Shown: positions 1 through 7,596 of the stretch, one piece after another
How the letters are laid out: the number at the start of each line of letters is the position of its first letter
Numbering within the stretch: the stretch's first letter is position 1
Assembly (NCBI GenBank): GCA_036507005.1
Contig: DASXQT010000019.1
Span: 1-33,650, forward strand
Direction: 5' to 3'
Length of the DNA: 33,650 bases
DNA from: WS-2 sp036507005
GTDB taxonomy: Bacteria > Eisenbacteria > RBG-16-71-46
The notes under the pieces: generated by a model
What the model was told of the DNA's origin: nothing
The model's input: the letters and a program-made list of their open reading frames with translations, nothing else
The model's database searches: none
Position numbers and translations under genes: made by a program

Positions 1-149
1 GGCTCCTGCGCGATCCTAGGAGGTCGGATCCGGGCCCGATCCCCCTGCCGACGCCGATCGCAGCGTTCAGGGGACAAAGATCTCGGCGATCAGAGGACAG
101 GCTCGATGGCGAAGAGGGGACTTCTCAGACCGGCGTTGACAAAGCCATT

Positions 150-1268
150 GTGTATCGGCTGTTCGATGTGGGTTACGGCATCGCGCTCGATCGGGCATTC
201 GACCTGCTCGCGTCCAGCGCACCGGAACGCGACCGACCCTCGCGCGGCGAGGCGCAATCCATTCAGATCCCGAATCCGCCCGTCACCGCGAGCCTCAGCG
301 CCGAGCAGATCCAGATCGACGGTCGGCCGGTGGAGGCCAAACTGACGGCGCGGATGTTCCTCATCGCCGGCCGGCCGGTCGAGGTGGACTTCTCAGCGCG
401 TGTATTCGACTTCGGCGTGGTATCACTGCGGGCAAAGGTGACCGCCGAACCCGGGCTCAGCTGGGAGGAATTCACCCAGTGGGGTGCCGCGGTGACCGCG
501 GCGGCATGGAACGACGTGCTGGTGCGCGCGCGGGACCGGTTGCTCGCACGCATCGGTGCGGCCATCGAACAACCGGCCGTATCCCCCATCACCGAGGACT
601 ACACGGTGTTCCGCGTACACCGACTTCTGGACGCGAATGGCGAGCCGTTCTCGCCGGAGGACCTTGCGGATGGCCAGATCTCCCGTCTGTTGCTGGGCGA
701 GTCGCGCCCCCTCGCCGCGGGGGCGCGCAGGGATTTCCTCTCGCCTCGACTTTCCTACTTGGAGGACGACCTCGCTGTCCTTACGTGGGGCAACGCGCTC
801 GTGGTGGAACCCGTCGCCGCCGACACCGACGTCCAATACGTGCTCGAGTTCGCGAACGCGCAGCTCCTGGAACTGCGCTGGTACGACGCCATCCTCGACG
901 CCGAGGTGCCCGCCATCCAGACGCGGTTCGTGCAAGCGCGAAGGGGCTTTCACCTGCTTGGTCGTCGGTACAGCCGGCTACTGGAGGAGCTGCAGCGGCG
1001 CGTGGCCGACTCGGTGGAGGTCATCGAGCGGGTGGAGAACTCGCTCAAGGTGACCGACGACGTGTTCCTGGCTCGCGTCTACGCCCAGGCGCTGGAGGAA
1101 TTCCGCGAGCGAATGTGGCGCAGCGGGATCGAGCGCAAGATGGCCATCGTGCGCGACACCTACGACATGTTGAACGCGGAGTCCATCGCACGTCGCAGCG
1201 AGACGCTGGAGTTCGTGATCGTGCTGCTGATCGCGTTCGAGATCGCGCTCACGCTGCTGCGGCGGTGA
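150..1268 (+). CDS. RMD1/DUF155-like membrane-anchored protein, copy A
   Basis: The product has 372 residues and no N-terminal signal. Its C-terminus is charged and helical and ends in one hydrophobic segment (about residues 350-370, starting LEFVIVLLIAFEIAL) with a short basic tail. A C-terminal 'LEW/F-I-I-x-L-I-x-x-E' anchor preceded by a charged helical stretch, and an internal 'FDFGVVSL' motif, are typical of the RMD1/YagE/DUF155 family, whose biochemical role in bacteria is unknown. The start is GTG with no convincing Shine-Dalgarno; no other in-frame start is seen just upstream. An ATG at 106 with a better purine-rich leader lies in another frame, so the N-terminus is uncertain. A diverged, damaged paralog lies at 19017-19998. 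The family call rests on remembered motifs and is moderate; the ORF itself is supported by the paralog. Confidence 0.65.
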   Translation: MYRLFDVGYGIALDRAFDLLASSAPERDRPSRGEAQSIQIPNPPVTASLSAEQIQIDGRPVEAKLTARMFLIAGRPVEVDFSARVFDFGVVSLRAKVTAEPGLSWEEFTQWGAAVTAAAWNDVLVRARDRLLARIGAAIEQPAVSPITEDYTVFRVHRLLDANGEPFSPEDLADGQISRLLLGESRPLAAGARRDFLSPRLSYLEDDLAVLTWGNALVVEPVAADTDVQYVLEFANAQLLELRWYDAILDAEVPAIQTRFVQARRGFHLLGRRYSRLLEELQRRVADSVEVIERVENSLKVTDDVFLARVYAQALEEFRERMWRSGIERKMAIVRDTYDMLNAESIARRSETLEFVIVLLIAFEIALTLLRR

Positions 1269-1484
1269 GATCGTTTCGGCAGAAGCGGCCGGCCTCGCGC
1301 GGATCCCGGTCCAGCGTGGCGGCAGCCGGGCCGCCCGCCACAGCCGTGGTGAGGTCGAGTCGATTCCGCGACATTGCTGCCTTCCCCATCGGCGCTACGG
1401 TCGGGTGCGTGATGTTCGGCACTGCGGGCACCGTGGCGGGGCCGGTGACCGTGGCGCTGCATCCTCTCGGTTCAGGCGCTTGGG

Positions 1485-1877
1485 ATGTTCAAGGTCGGAG
1501 TGCTCACGCCAGGCTCCTTCTCGAGCTTCCTCTTGGCCACTGCCGTCTTCAACGGCGTCATTTACGGGCTCGCCTGGCATCTCTCCCGGCTGGTAGGTAA
1601 GGGGAGGAGGCGGCCGCTGGTTCCCGTGGTTCTGGTCGCAGGATTCTGGACCTCGTGGCTCGTCCACCGGACCGTGGAAAACTGGCCGAGACCCGAGCCG
1701 CCCCCGGCGCCCATGGACCTGCAGCGGGGCCGACTCGACGGCACGACGATGACGATCGAGTCGACCGTCGGTCGCATGAAGCAGATGTGGGAGCTCCAGT
1801 TCGTCAGGGCGGATACGGGAAGAGCAGGGCTCCAGGGTAGAACTGGTTTCAAAACCCCGCAACGCGGGGTAGGTTAG
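1485..1877 (+). CDS. Small membrane protein with C-terminus replaced by IS insertion
   Basis: The 130-residue frame begins MFKVGVLTPGSF and has two hydrophobic stretches (about residues 10-32 and 44-62) separated by a basic turn (GKGRRR), so it looks like a two-helix inner-membrane protein with a soluble tail. I do not recognise the family. The IS5-family element at 1840-2722 enters the frame at its last codons. Removing the element and one TA duplication gives a frame ending G-R-V-E-L-P and a TAA only seven codons past the insertion point, so the native protein was about 124 residues. The present one instead ends in residues encoded by the IS tip. The start is uncertain because no strong ribosome binding site precedes 1485. 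Confidence 0.4.
   Translation: MFKVGVLTPGSFSSFLLATAVFNGVIYGLAWHLSRLVGKGRRRPLVPVVLVAGFWTSWLVHRTVENWPRPEPPPAPMDLQRGRLDGTTMTIESTVGRMKQMWELQFVRADTGRAGLQGRTGFKTPQRGVG
1840..1856 (+). repeat. Left terminal inverted repeat of the IS5-family element
   Basis: GAACTGGTTTCAAAACC matches the reverse complement of 2706-2722 (GAACTTATTTCAGAACC) at 14 of 17 positions. It is preceded directly by the TA target duplication. Confidence 0.85.
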
Positions 1878-1906
1878 CGCCATGGTCACTCACAGGGAGG
1901 TGAACC

Positions 1907-2718
1907 ATGGCATTCAGTGGGCGGTTGAGCGACGCGCAGTGGGCACGGATTGCCCCTCATCTGCCGCGTCGCAAGCGGAATCCGCGCGGAGGGCGCCCGC
2001 CGGCGGATCCCCGCAAGTGCTTCGAGGGGATCCTGTGGATCCTGTGGACGGGAGCGCCGTGGAAGGCGCTGCCCCGCGGGTACGGCAGTCCAACGACCTG
2101 CTGGCGTCGGCTGCGCCAGTGGGACGAGGACGGCACGCTGCTGGCCCTGTGGCGGGCGTTCCTGGCGGACCTGAATGACGCCGCCAAGGTGCGCTGGGAC
2201 GAGTGCTTCGGCGACGGGAGCTTCGCCCCCGCGAAAAAGGGGGCGCCGGGGTCGGGAAGACCAAGCGGGGCAAGGGTACGAAGTGGATGCTTCTGGTCGA
2301 TGGCAAGGGTACTCCGCTGGGAGCACACCTGGACTCGGCCAGTCCCAACGAGATCAAGCTCCTCGAGAAGACGCTCGCCACGGTCCAGGTGAGTCGGAGC
2401 CATCGGCCGGGGCGGCCGCGCTCGAAGCCGGATCGGTTGGTTCTGGATCGGGGCTATGACAGCAACGGGCTGCGCGCAACGCTGGCGAAGCGCGGGATCG
2501 AGCCCATCATTCCCGCGACCAAGAACCACCCGAACGCGACCCATCAGGACGGGCGGAAGCTGCGTCGCTACCGCCGTCGCTGGATCGTCGAGCGCACGTT
2601 CGCCTGGCTGGGCTGGTGTCGTCGGCTGCTGGTGCGTCACGAGCGGCTCCTCAGCGTCTATGCTGCGTTCTTCCACCTCGCCTGCGCGATGCTTACGCTT
2701 GGCCAGGTTCTGAAATAA
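1907..2718 (+). CDS. IS5-family transposase, orfA/orfB joined by -1 frameshift
   Basis: orfA starts at ATG 1907 behind a strong AGGGAGG and encodes the N-terminal DUF4096-like helix-turn-helix region (FSGRLSDAQWARIAPHLP, then GGRPP and WKALPRGYG). The first catalytic Asp lies in FGDGSF. Reading must then pass from frame 2 to frame 1 at about 2236-2242. orfB (open from 2203) supplies KTKRGKGTKW, the second Asp in VLDRGYDS, and the catalytic Glu region RRWIVERTFAWLGW. A fused product of about 270 residues would have a full DDE triad. Without frameshifting, orfA runs on to a stop ending at 2392 and lacks the last two catalytic residues. A copy-specific 1-nt error instead of programmed frameshifting is possible but less likely given the slippery site. 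Confidence 0.85.
2236..2242 (+). other. Probable programmed -1 ribosomal frameshift heptamer
   Basis: The sequence A AAG GGG fits the X XXY YYZ slippery pattern in the orfA frame, inside a longer run of five A and five G (2234-2243). Slippage by -1 gives AAA GGG GGC and enters orfB exactly where the catalytic-domain homology continues. IS5/IS427-type elements are known to use such frameshifts. Confidence 0.7.
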
Positions 2719-2722
2719 GTTC
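2706..2722 (-). repeat. Right terminal inverted repeat of the IS5-family element
   Basis: This is the partner of 1840-1856. It contains the transposase stop codon (2716-2718) and is followed by the second TA copy at 2723-2724. Confidence 0.85.
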
Positions 2723-2866
2723 TAGGGTGGAATTACCTTAAACTGCGACCTCCGTCGGGGCATCTGACTCGACTCTGTAGCCACAGCCGTGGCCCCTCGC
2801 CCCGACCTTTCACACCCCGCCCCGCCTTGCGCACCTCGAACCCATAGGCCACAGTCCGCCGCCCGT

Positions 2867-2903
2867 GGCCCCGTAGCTCAGAAGGACAGAGCAGCGGTTT
2901 CCT
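2867..2903 (+). tRNA. 5' half of tRNA-Arg(CCU), interrupted in the anticodon loop
   Basis: The acceptor strand GGCCCCG (2867-2873) is followed by TA, a D arm (GCTC 2876-2879, loop, GAGC 2889-2892), A26, anticodon 5' stem GCGGT (2894-2898) and loop TTCCT, with anticodon CCT at 2901-2903. The sequence then leaves the tRNA pattern where the IS110-type element begins. The other flank of the element (3622-3628) supplies AA and ACCGC, which complete the loop and stem perfectly. No T arm or 3' acceptor strand follows, so this copy cannot make a tRNA. The identity is by resemblance to bacterial tRNA-Arg(CCU) genes. Confidence 0.75.
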
Positions 2904-2906
2904 GAT

Positions 2907-2917
2907 ATGGAACGACC
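2907..2917 (+). repeat. Subterminal inverted repeat of the IS110-type element (copy 1)
   Basis: ATGGAACGACC lies 3 bp inside the element end next to the tRNA fragment. It is an exact inverted match to 3604-3614. Confidence 0.8.
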
Positions 2918-3065
2918 AGTCAAGGGCCCTGATTCGGGGACTTTCTCCTTTCGGGTGTGGGGTGACTTTGGCGGCGGTCCGGCACGGCGCAACACGACGG
3001 TTGATCAGTCTGATATCCGCGGGTTGGGTACCGCATGGCAAGGGTTCGTCGGGAGCGACCTCGGT

Positions 3066-3530
3066 CTAAGTGCGCGAGTTCGCGCCGTGATGCCGGGCGC
3101 GCGTGCGGTCATGATGGGCGCAGGCGCGCAGCCGCGTGAGATTGCGCAACGCCTCGTGGGTCGCGCCGGGGACCCAGACCGCGGTGAGCTCGCCGCTGCG
3201 GAACAGGCGCGCCAGCTTGGCGGCGTCCCGCCGGTCGGTCTTGATCCGATCCCCGGGACGCACCGGCACCAGCGACGGGGCGACGACTATGCAGTCCACG
3301 TGCATGCTCTGCAGCTGCCGGTAGACGGCATAACCGCAGGGGCCAGCTTCGTAGCACGCCTGGAGGCGGTGCCGCAGGCGCAGCTTCTCGACCAGCTTGC
3401 GGACGGCCTCCGGGCGGTTGACGATCTGGCCCAGAGATTCCACCTGCGCCGGCGGGTCCTGATGCGCGAGCGCCACGGCAATGGTTTCCTTGTGGACATC
3501 CAGTCCGAGGTACACCATGCTCTGGTTCAC
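3066..3530 (-). pseudogene. IS110-family transposase, truncated after the RuvC-like domain
   Basis: The 154-residue frame starts at GTG 3530 behind GGGAGGG. It has the IS110-type DEDD catalytic residues: Asp11 in YLGLDVHKE, Glu61 in CYEAGPCGY, Asp99 and Asp102 in KTDRRDAAKLARL. Similarity to the family continues through HEALRNL and then ends in a short unrelated tail. The second half, which carries the C-terminal Tnp domain with its catalytic serine, is missing; full-length relatives are usually well over 300 residues. The element therefore looks non-autonomous and would need a complete copy elsewhere to move. Confidence 0.85.
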
Positions 3531-3603
3531 GACCGATCCCTCCCGTTTGTAGCTCGGCGCCGGCCCCTCGGCCGACGCAACCTACGAATACCGCGTGTGG
3601 ATC

Positions 3604-3614
3604 GGTCGTTCCAT
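3604..3614 (-). repeat. Subterminal inverted repeat of the IS110-type element (copy 2)
   Basis: GGTCGTTCCAT is the exact reverse complement of 2907-2917 and lies 5 bp inside the other end. An 11-bp stretch overlapping it (3599-3609) is also inverted relative to 3530-3540 at the transposase start. Confidence 0.8.
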
Positions 3615-3619
3615 CTTGT

Positions 3620-5317
3620 CTAAACCGCCGGCTTCCTCGCCAGGGCGCGGATCGCGCTCCTCAGCCGGGCATGGCCGTCGAAGCGGGCAACGAACTCCGA
3701 CTCGCGCTGGCCGCCCTTGGCTCGCACCACGTCGGCGAGGGCGTGCTTCTCCGCCGCGCTCCAGCGTGAAAGGTCGGGGAGGATACACACCAGCGGCGCC
3801 CAGCGCCGCCACGCGAGGCGCTCGCCCTCGGTCCAGCCACCCTCGGGCGCGGCGCCGAGCCGCTCCGCCGCCGCGCTCGCGCATTCGCGCTCGCCGCGCT
3901 CGCGGTCCGAGCCGAAGCGGCGCGCGAGGAAGTCCGTCACGCGGAGGCCCACGTTGGGGAGCGGCAGCAAGCCAAGCACGTCGTCGCGCGGCCGGCCGGC
4001 GTGGAAGAACACCGGCTTCTCCGCGAGCTTCCGGAGCGCCGCCGGGCCGCTCCGCGCGCTCGGGCGAACCCGCATGCGCCGCTCCTCGGCCCGCATCAGG
4101 CGGAGCACGCCGCGCTCGCGCGCCCGGAATCCGAGCTTCTGGTAGAACCACCACGCGCCCGATGCGATCGCCTCGTCGTTGTCGTGCCCGAGCTGATACG
4201 GCGGGACCATGAACCAGTCGGCGCCGAAAACGTGGGCGCTCATGGCGAGCACGCGGCCGTAGATCGGGCCCGCCTCGGCGCCACGGTAGGTCTCGAACAC
4301 GTTGTACGCCACCTCGCACGATCCGAACAGCGCGCCGGTGAGAACGTAGCCCACAGGCACGCCGTTCTTGAGGGTGAGGAAGCCGTACACGCACTCGAGC
4401 AGCAGGCGGCGCTCGGGGACGGTGCCGATCATCGCGAACTCGAGCCCGGCTCCGCAGTCCACGAGCCGCACGTCGCGCGGGTCGCCGCGCGAGAACGCGT
4501 CGAGGTCGCGGGCGCGCGTCACCATCGCGGCGCGCGCGAGGTCGATCAGCTCCTGGCCCTCGCGCTCGCTCACCTCGCGCACGGCCAGCGGCGGGCGGCC
4601 GAGCTCTTCTGCGAGCGTGGGCCGCGCGCGTGCGAGCGGCCCGGTCTGGAACGCCACGCTCGCGCGCGCGAGCTTCGCGTGGGTGCGCGCCGGCGTGCCG
4701 GGCCCGGGCTCGAGCACGAGCGGCGGGTCGAGCTTGTCGTAGATCGCCTCGCGCGCGAACTCGTCCATCGGCAGCGCGGCGAAGCGCCGCACCAGGAACG
4801 TGGCGTCGGTCTCGCCCGGGCCCTTGAGCCGCCGTACCCAGTCGCGCACCTCGAACTCGAACTCGTCGAGCCCGGGCTGCTCGCTCGGGTGGGCCAGCAG
4901 CGGCAGGAGGTCGCCGAGGTCGGCGTCGTTCTCGAACTCGTCCCAGTCGACGCGCAGCCGGTCGGGCCAGCGCCGCGCGAGCCACTGCGCGGTGGGCTCG
5001 AAGAAGCGGAATCGGATCGCGGTGCCCGCGATCCCGCTGTCGGCGAGCGCCGCGGCATGGCGCCTCAGGTCGGCGCGGCGATCGAACGCGCCCAGCATGC
5101 GCTCGACGCGCGCGAGCACCTCGGGGTCGTCAGGATAGGCGAGCAGGAAGCACAGCGCTTCATGAAGGGCGAGCACCTGGGCCGGGCGCGCGAGCCGCGC
5201 GCCCTCGAGCGCCGCGAGCAGGGCGAGCTTGCGCGCCGCCACGCCCGGCCCGAACTCGGCGCGCAGTCGCTCGAGCGCGCGCAGCGCGGCGGCGGGCGCG
5301 CGGGCGCGCGGAGTCAC
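3620..5317 (-). CDS. Conserved hypothetical protein with GNAT-like region
   Basis: The 565-residue protein has no signal peptide or membrane segment. It is rich in Arg and acidic residues with an all-helical N-terminal third. Around residues 330-410 there is a stretch (a beta-like run GYVLTG, then GHDNDEAIASG, WWFYQKLGF, RERGV) resembling the end of a GNAT acyltransferase fold, where 'xxFYxKLGF' is typical, but I cannot identify a substrate. The GTG start lies 10 bp after the stop of the S9 peptidase, so the two probably share an operon with this gene second. Its TAG stop overlaps the CT core next to the IS110-type element, so the element abuts the gene without breaking it. Function is unknown. 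Confidence 0.75.
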   Translation of the reverse strand: MTPRARAPAAALRALERLRAEFGPGVAARKLALLAALEGARLARPAQVLALHEALCFLLAYPDDPEVLARVERMLGAFDRRADLRRHAAALADSGIAGTAIRFRFFEPTAQWLARRWPDRLRVDWDEFENDADLGDLLPLLAHPSEQPGLDEFEFEVRDWVRRLKGPGETDATFLVRRFAALPMDEFAREAIYDKLDPPLVLEPGPGTPARTHAKLARASVAFQTGPLARARPTLAEELGRPPLAVREVSEREGQELIDLARAAMVTRARDLDAFSRGDPRDVRLVDCGAGLEFAMIGTVPERRLLLECVYGFLTLKNGVPVGYVLTGALFGSCEVAYNVFETYRGAEAGPIYGRVLAMSAHVFGADWFMVPPYQLGHDNDEAIASGAWWFYQKLGFRARERGVLRLMRAEERRMRVRPSARSGPAALRKLAEKPVFFHAGRPRDDVLGLLPLPNVGLRVTDFLARRFGSDRERGERECASAAAERLGAAPEGGWTEGERLAWRRWAPLVCILPDLSRWSAAEKHALADVVRAKGGQRESEFVARFDGHARLRSAIRALARKPAV

Positions 5318-5327
5318 GGCGTGCGGC

Positions 5328-7292
5328 TCAGCGGATCCAGCGGTCGAACCACTTCAGGATGCGGGCGTAGTAGTCCGCGCGGTGCCGGTACTCGCGGATC
5401 GAGTGACCCTCGCGCGGGTAGTGCACGAACTCGGTGGGCACGTTGAGCGCGGTGAGCGCGGCGTACAGCTGCTGGCCCTGGGGGTAGGGCACGCGGCGGT
5501 CCTCCTCGCCGGAGAGGATCAGCGTCGGCGTGCGGGCGTTCATGATGTAGGTCGAGGGCGAAGAGCGGTCCCAGTTCTCCGGGGTCTGCCACGGGTAGCC
5601 CTCGAAGTCGTAGGCGCGGTACTTGTGGATGTCGCTCTGCCCGAAGTGCGACGCGAGGTCCATCGCCCCCGCACTCACGCACGCAGCGTCGAAGCGGTCG
5701 GTCTGGGTGATCGCCCACGCCGAGAGGTAGCCGCCGTAGGAGTGCCCGAACACGCCGAGCTTCGCGCCGTCCGCGAGCCCCGCGGCGACCAGGCTGTCGA
5801 TCCCGATCATCACGTCGCGCCAGTCCTGGCCGCCCCAGTTGCTGCGCTTGCGCAGCATGAAGGCGGTGCCGTAGCCGCCGCTCGAGCGGAAGTTGGGCAT
5901 GAAGATCTGGTAGCCGCGCGCGGCGAAGTACTGGGTGGTGCCGAGGAATCCGAGCGTGTAGCGCGAGGCGTAGGGGCCGCCGTGGAGCAGCACCAGGGTC
6001 TTGAGAGGCGCTCCCTGGGCTGCACCGGGCGGGCGCAGCAGCAGGCCCTCGATGCGCGCCCCGTCGTTGCTGGTCCAGCGAAACGGGCGCGTCCCGCCCA
6101 GGGCGCGGGTCGCGACTTCGGCGTTGAGCGAAGTGACCGCGCGGCCCGTGAGCCCGGCCCGCTCCGCGACCCACACCTCCGCGGGCGAGCGCGCCTGCGA
6201 CTGCACCCATGCGATGCGCCCGTTCGAGGCGACGACCGGCGCTCCGGCCTCGCCGTCGCGATCGAGGCCGAGCGTAACGCCGCCCCGCGCGCCGCGCACC
6301 GGCGCCGCCGCGAGCCGCGTGGTCACGCCCTGGGCGGCGTGGAAGTAGAGGGTGTCCGAGCCCGGGCTCCAGGCCGGAGTGTCGGCGTCGCCGTCGAAAT
6401 CGGCCGTGAGGTTGAGCGCCTTTCCGCCCGCGGCCGGCGCCACCCAGAGATCGCTCTTCTCCACCCACTTCGCGCGGTCACCGCCGCTCGCGAGCGCGAT
6501 CGACCTGCCGTCCGGCGACCACGCGAACGCATCGCCGATCACGCCCAGGGTGTGCACGGGCCCGCCCTCGACCGGGACGACGCCGACGTCCTGCTGGTTG
6601 CCGTCGTCGGGCTTGCCGGTCGGGCTGGTGATGAACGCGATCGAGCGCGAGTCCGGCGACCAGCGCACGTTCCACAGGTAGCTCTCGCCCGAGGTGAGGC
6701 GTCGCGGCTTGCCGCTCGCGATCTCCACCACCCAGAGCCGCGGGTACTGGAGCCGCTCGTCCTCGACCACGTGGTCCCATTTCTTCTTGCGCCACTCCTT
6801 GACCTGCCTGGGCAGGGTGTCGGTCATCACGTAGGCGAGGTACTTCCCGTCCGGGGACCACCGCACCTCACCGATCCCCTCGGCGTAGGTGCCGAACGGC
6901 CACGGGTCCCCGCCGTGGAGCGACATCATGTAGATCGCGGGCCTGGCGTCGTCGCCCGTGGCGCGGGTCGCGACGAAGGCGATCGTGTCGCCGCCCGGGG
7001 AGAACGTGGGGCTCACGTCGGGCTTGGGATGGCGGGTGAGGCGCAGGGTCTCGCCGCGGCGGAAATCCACGAGCCAGATGTCCTGGTTGTTGGAGTTCTC
7101 GGCGGTGTCGACCTCGGTGACGACGAAGGCGAGCTTGCTCCCGTCGCGCGACCAGGTGAGGTCGGCGAAGGTGCGCAAGGTGAGCGCGTCCTCCAGGCGA
7201 TAGGGCTCGCCGCGCGCGGCGTAGGCGGCGGCGCACGCGAGGAGCGTTGACGCCAGCGGGATCGCGCACGTGACGATGCGGGCTCGACGCAT
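5328..7292 (-). CDS. S9-family (prolyl oligopeptidase-type) exported peptidase
   Basis: The 654-residue serine peptidase starts at ATG 7292 behind GGAG with 6-nt spacing. Residues 1-28 form a signal peptide containing an LLAC sequence, so it could be either a secreted protein or a lipoprotein. The N-terminal part is a beta-propeller built of PD40/TolB-like repeats (for example VRWSPDGKYLAYV, VRWSPDSRSIAFI, FAWSPDGRSIALA). The C-terminal alpha/beta hydrolase has the oxyanion region LLHGGPY, nucleophile Ser518 in GHSYGG, Asp598 in SGEEDRRVP and His630 in REGHS. This domain order matches dipeptidyl- and acylaminoacyl-peptidase relatives that clip short peptides outside the cytoplasm. The open frame extends upstream to 7472, but that part is low-complexity and overlaps the long inverted repeat, so it is not coding. 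Confidence 0.92.
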   Translation of the reverse strand: MRRARIVTCAIPLASTLLACAAAYAARGEPYRLEDALTLRTFADLTWSRDGSKLAFVVTEVDTAENSNNQDIWLVDFRRGETLRLTRHPKPDVSPTFSPGGDTIAFVATRATGDDARPAIYMMSLHGGDPWPFGTYAEGIGEVRWSPDGKYLAYVMTDTLPRQVKEWRKKKWDHVVEDERLQYPRLWVVEIASGKPRRLTSGESYLWNVRWSPDSRSIAFITSPTGKPDDGNQQDVGVVPVEGGPVHTLGVIGDAFAWSPDGRSIALASGGDRAKWVEKSDLWVAPAAGGKALNLTADFDGDADTPAWSPGSDTLYFHAAQGVTTRLAAAPVRGARGGVTLGLDRDGEAGAPVVASNGRIAWVQSQARSPAEVWVAERAGLTGRAVTSLNAEVATRALGGTRPFRWTSNDGARIEGLLLRPPGAAQGAPLKTLVLLHGGPYASRYTLGFLGTTQYFAARGYQIFMPNFRSSGGYGTAFMLRKRSNWGGQDWRDVMIGIDSLVAAGLADGAKLGVFGHSYGGYLSAWAITQTDRFDAACVSAGAMDLASHFGQSDIHKYRAYDFEGYPWQTPENWDRSSPSTYIMNARTPTLILSGEEDRRVPYPQGQQLYAALTALNVPTEFVHYPREGHSIREYRHRADYYARILKWFDRWIR

Positions 7293-7381
7293 CGGGGGCT
7301 CCGGATCGGGATTGGCAACCAGGGGGAAGCGCGGCGGAATGTAATGGAGGCGACGGGACGCGCCAAGCCGGTGCCGTGCGG

Positions 7382-7529
7382 GGGGCGGGGCGCGGGCAGG
7401 GCCGTTTCGCCGCGCCCGCTCGGCTCCGCCGTCCATGGCTCCGCTCTCGCTCCTGGCGGCGCGCTTCGCCATCCTGCCTCTCGCGCGCCGCCAGAGCGCG
7501 GCGAAACGGCCCTGCCCGCGCCCCGCCCC
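7382..7529. repeat. Perfect 34-bp inverted repeat with 80-bp spacer
   Basis: Bases 7382-7415 are an exact reverse complement of 7496-7529. The pair lies in the 304-bp gap between two minus-strand genes. The spacer itself contains a smaller inverted repeat (GGCGGCGCGC near 7456-7465 and GCGCGCCGCC at 7483-7492), so the whole can fold as a very stable branched hairpin. There is no T-tract. It could be a REP/BIME-like or MITE-like repeat, or a transcript-processing hairpin in an mRNA that runs from the small secreted protein gene into the peptidase gene. Confidence 0.85.
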
Positions 7530-7596
7530 GCGCGCGAAAACGCCCGTGCCGCGCGGGGAGCGCGCGCGGCACGGTGCTGCAACGTGGCGACGGTGG

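Larger units (their letters stand above)
1840..2722 (+). mobile_element. IS5-family insertion sequence, apparently complete
   Basis: The element is about 883 bp and bounded by imperfect 17-bp terminal inverted repeats (1840-1856 and 2706-2722, 14 of 17 matching) beginning GAACT. They are flanked by a TA duplication (1838-1839 and 2723-2724; TAG if the shared G is counted). The only gene is a two-frame DDE transposase whose stop lies inside the right repeat, as is common in compact IS5 elements. The transposase sequence and frameshifted organisation fit the IS427-type subgroup. A perfect 7-bp hairpin (1854-1860 with 1864-1870) sits just inside the left end and could shield the transposase start from read-through transcription. 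Confidence 0.85.
2904..3619 (-). mobile_element. IS110-family (IS1111-like) element with truncated transposase
   Basis: The element is about 716 bp and lies between two CT dinucleotides (2902-2903 and 3620-3621), a plausible recombination core; CT cores are known in this family. It has perfect 11-bp subterminal inverted repeats (ATGGAACGACC at 2907-2917 and its reverse complement at 3604-3614), a hallmark of the IS1111 group. It carries a minus-strand DEDD recombinase gene that stops after the N-terminal domain. The noncoding stretch 2918-3065 lies downstream of that gene, where IS1111-type elements encode their targeting RNA. The exact ends are inferred from the core and flanks. Confidence 0.75.

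Noticed and set aside
2867..2960. A complete tRNA-Arg gene with an odd anticodon arm and T arm inside the IS110-type element.
   Set aside because: Sequence after the anticodon cannot pair with the 5' stem, and no GTTCGA-like T loop or matching acceptor strand is present.
4001..7250. Long plus-strand open frames opposite the GNAT-like gene and the S9 peptidase.
   Set aside because: Composition is typical of antisense frames in GC-rich DNA, and the minus-strand products have recognisable domains.
7293..7472. N-terminal extension of the S9 peptidase to a start at 7472.
   Set aside because: The signal peptide and ribosome binding site fit ATG 7292; the extension is low-complexity and covers part of the 34-bp inverted repeat.
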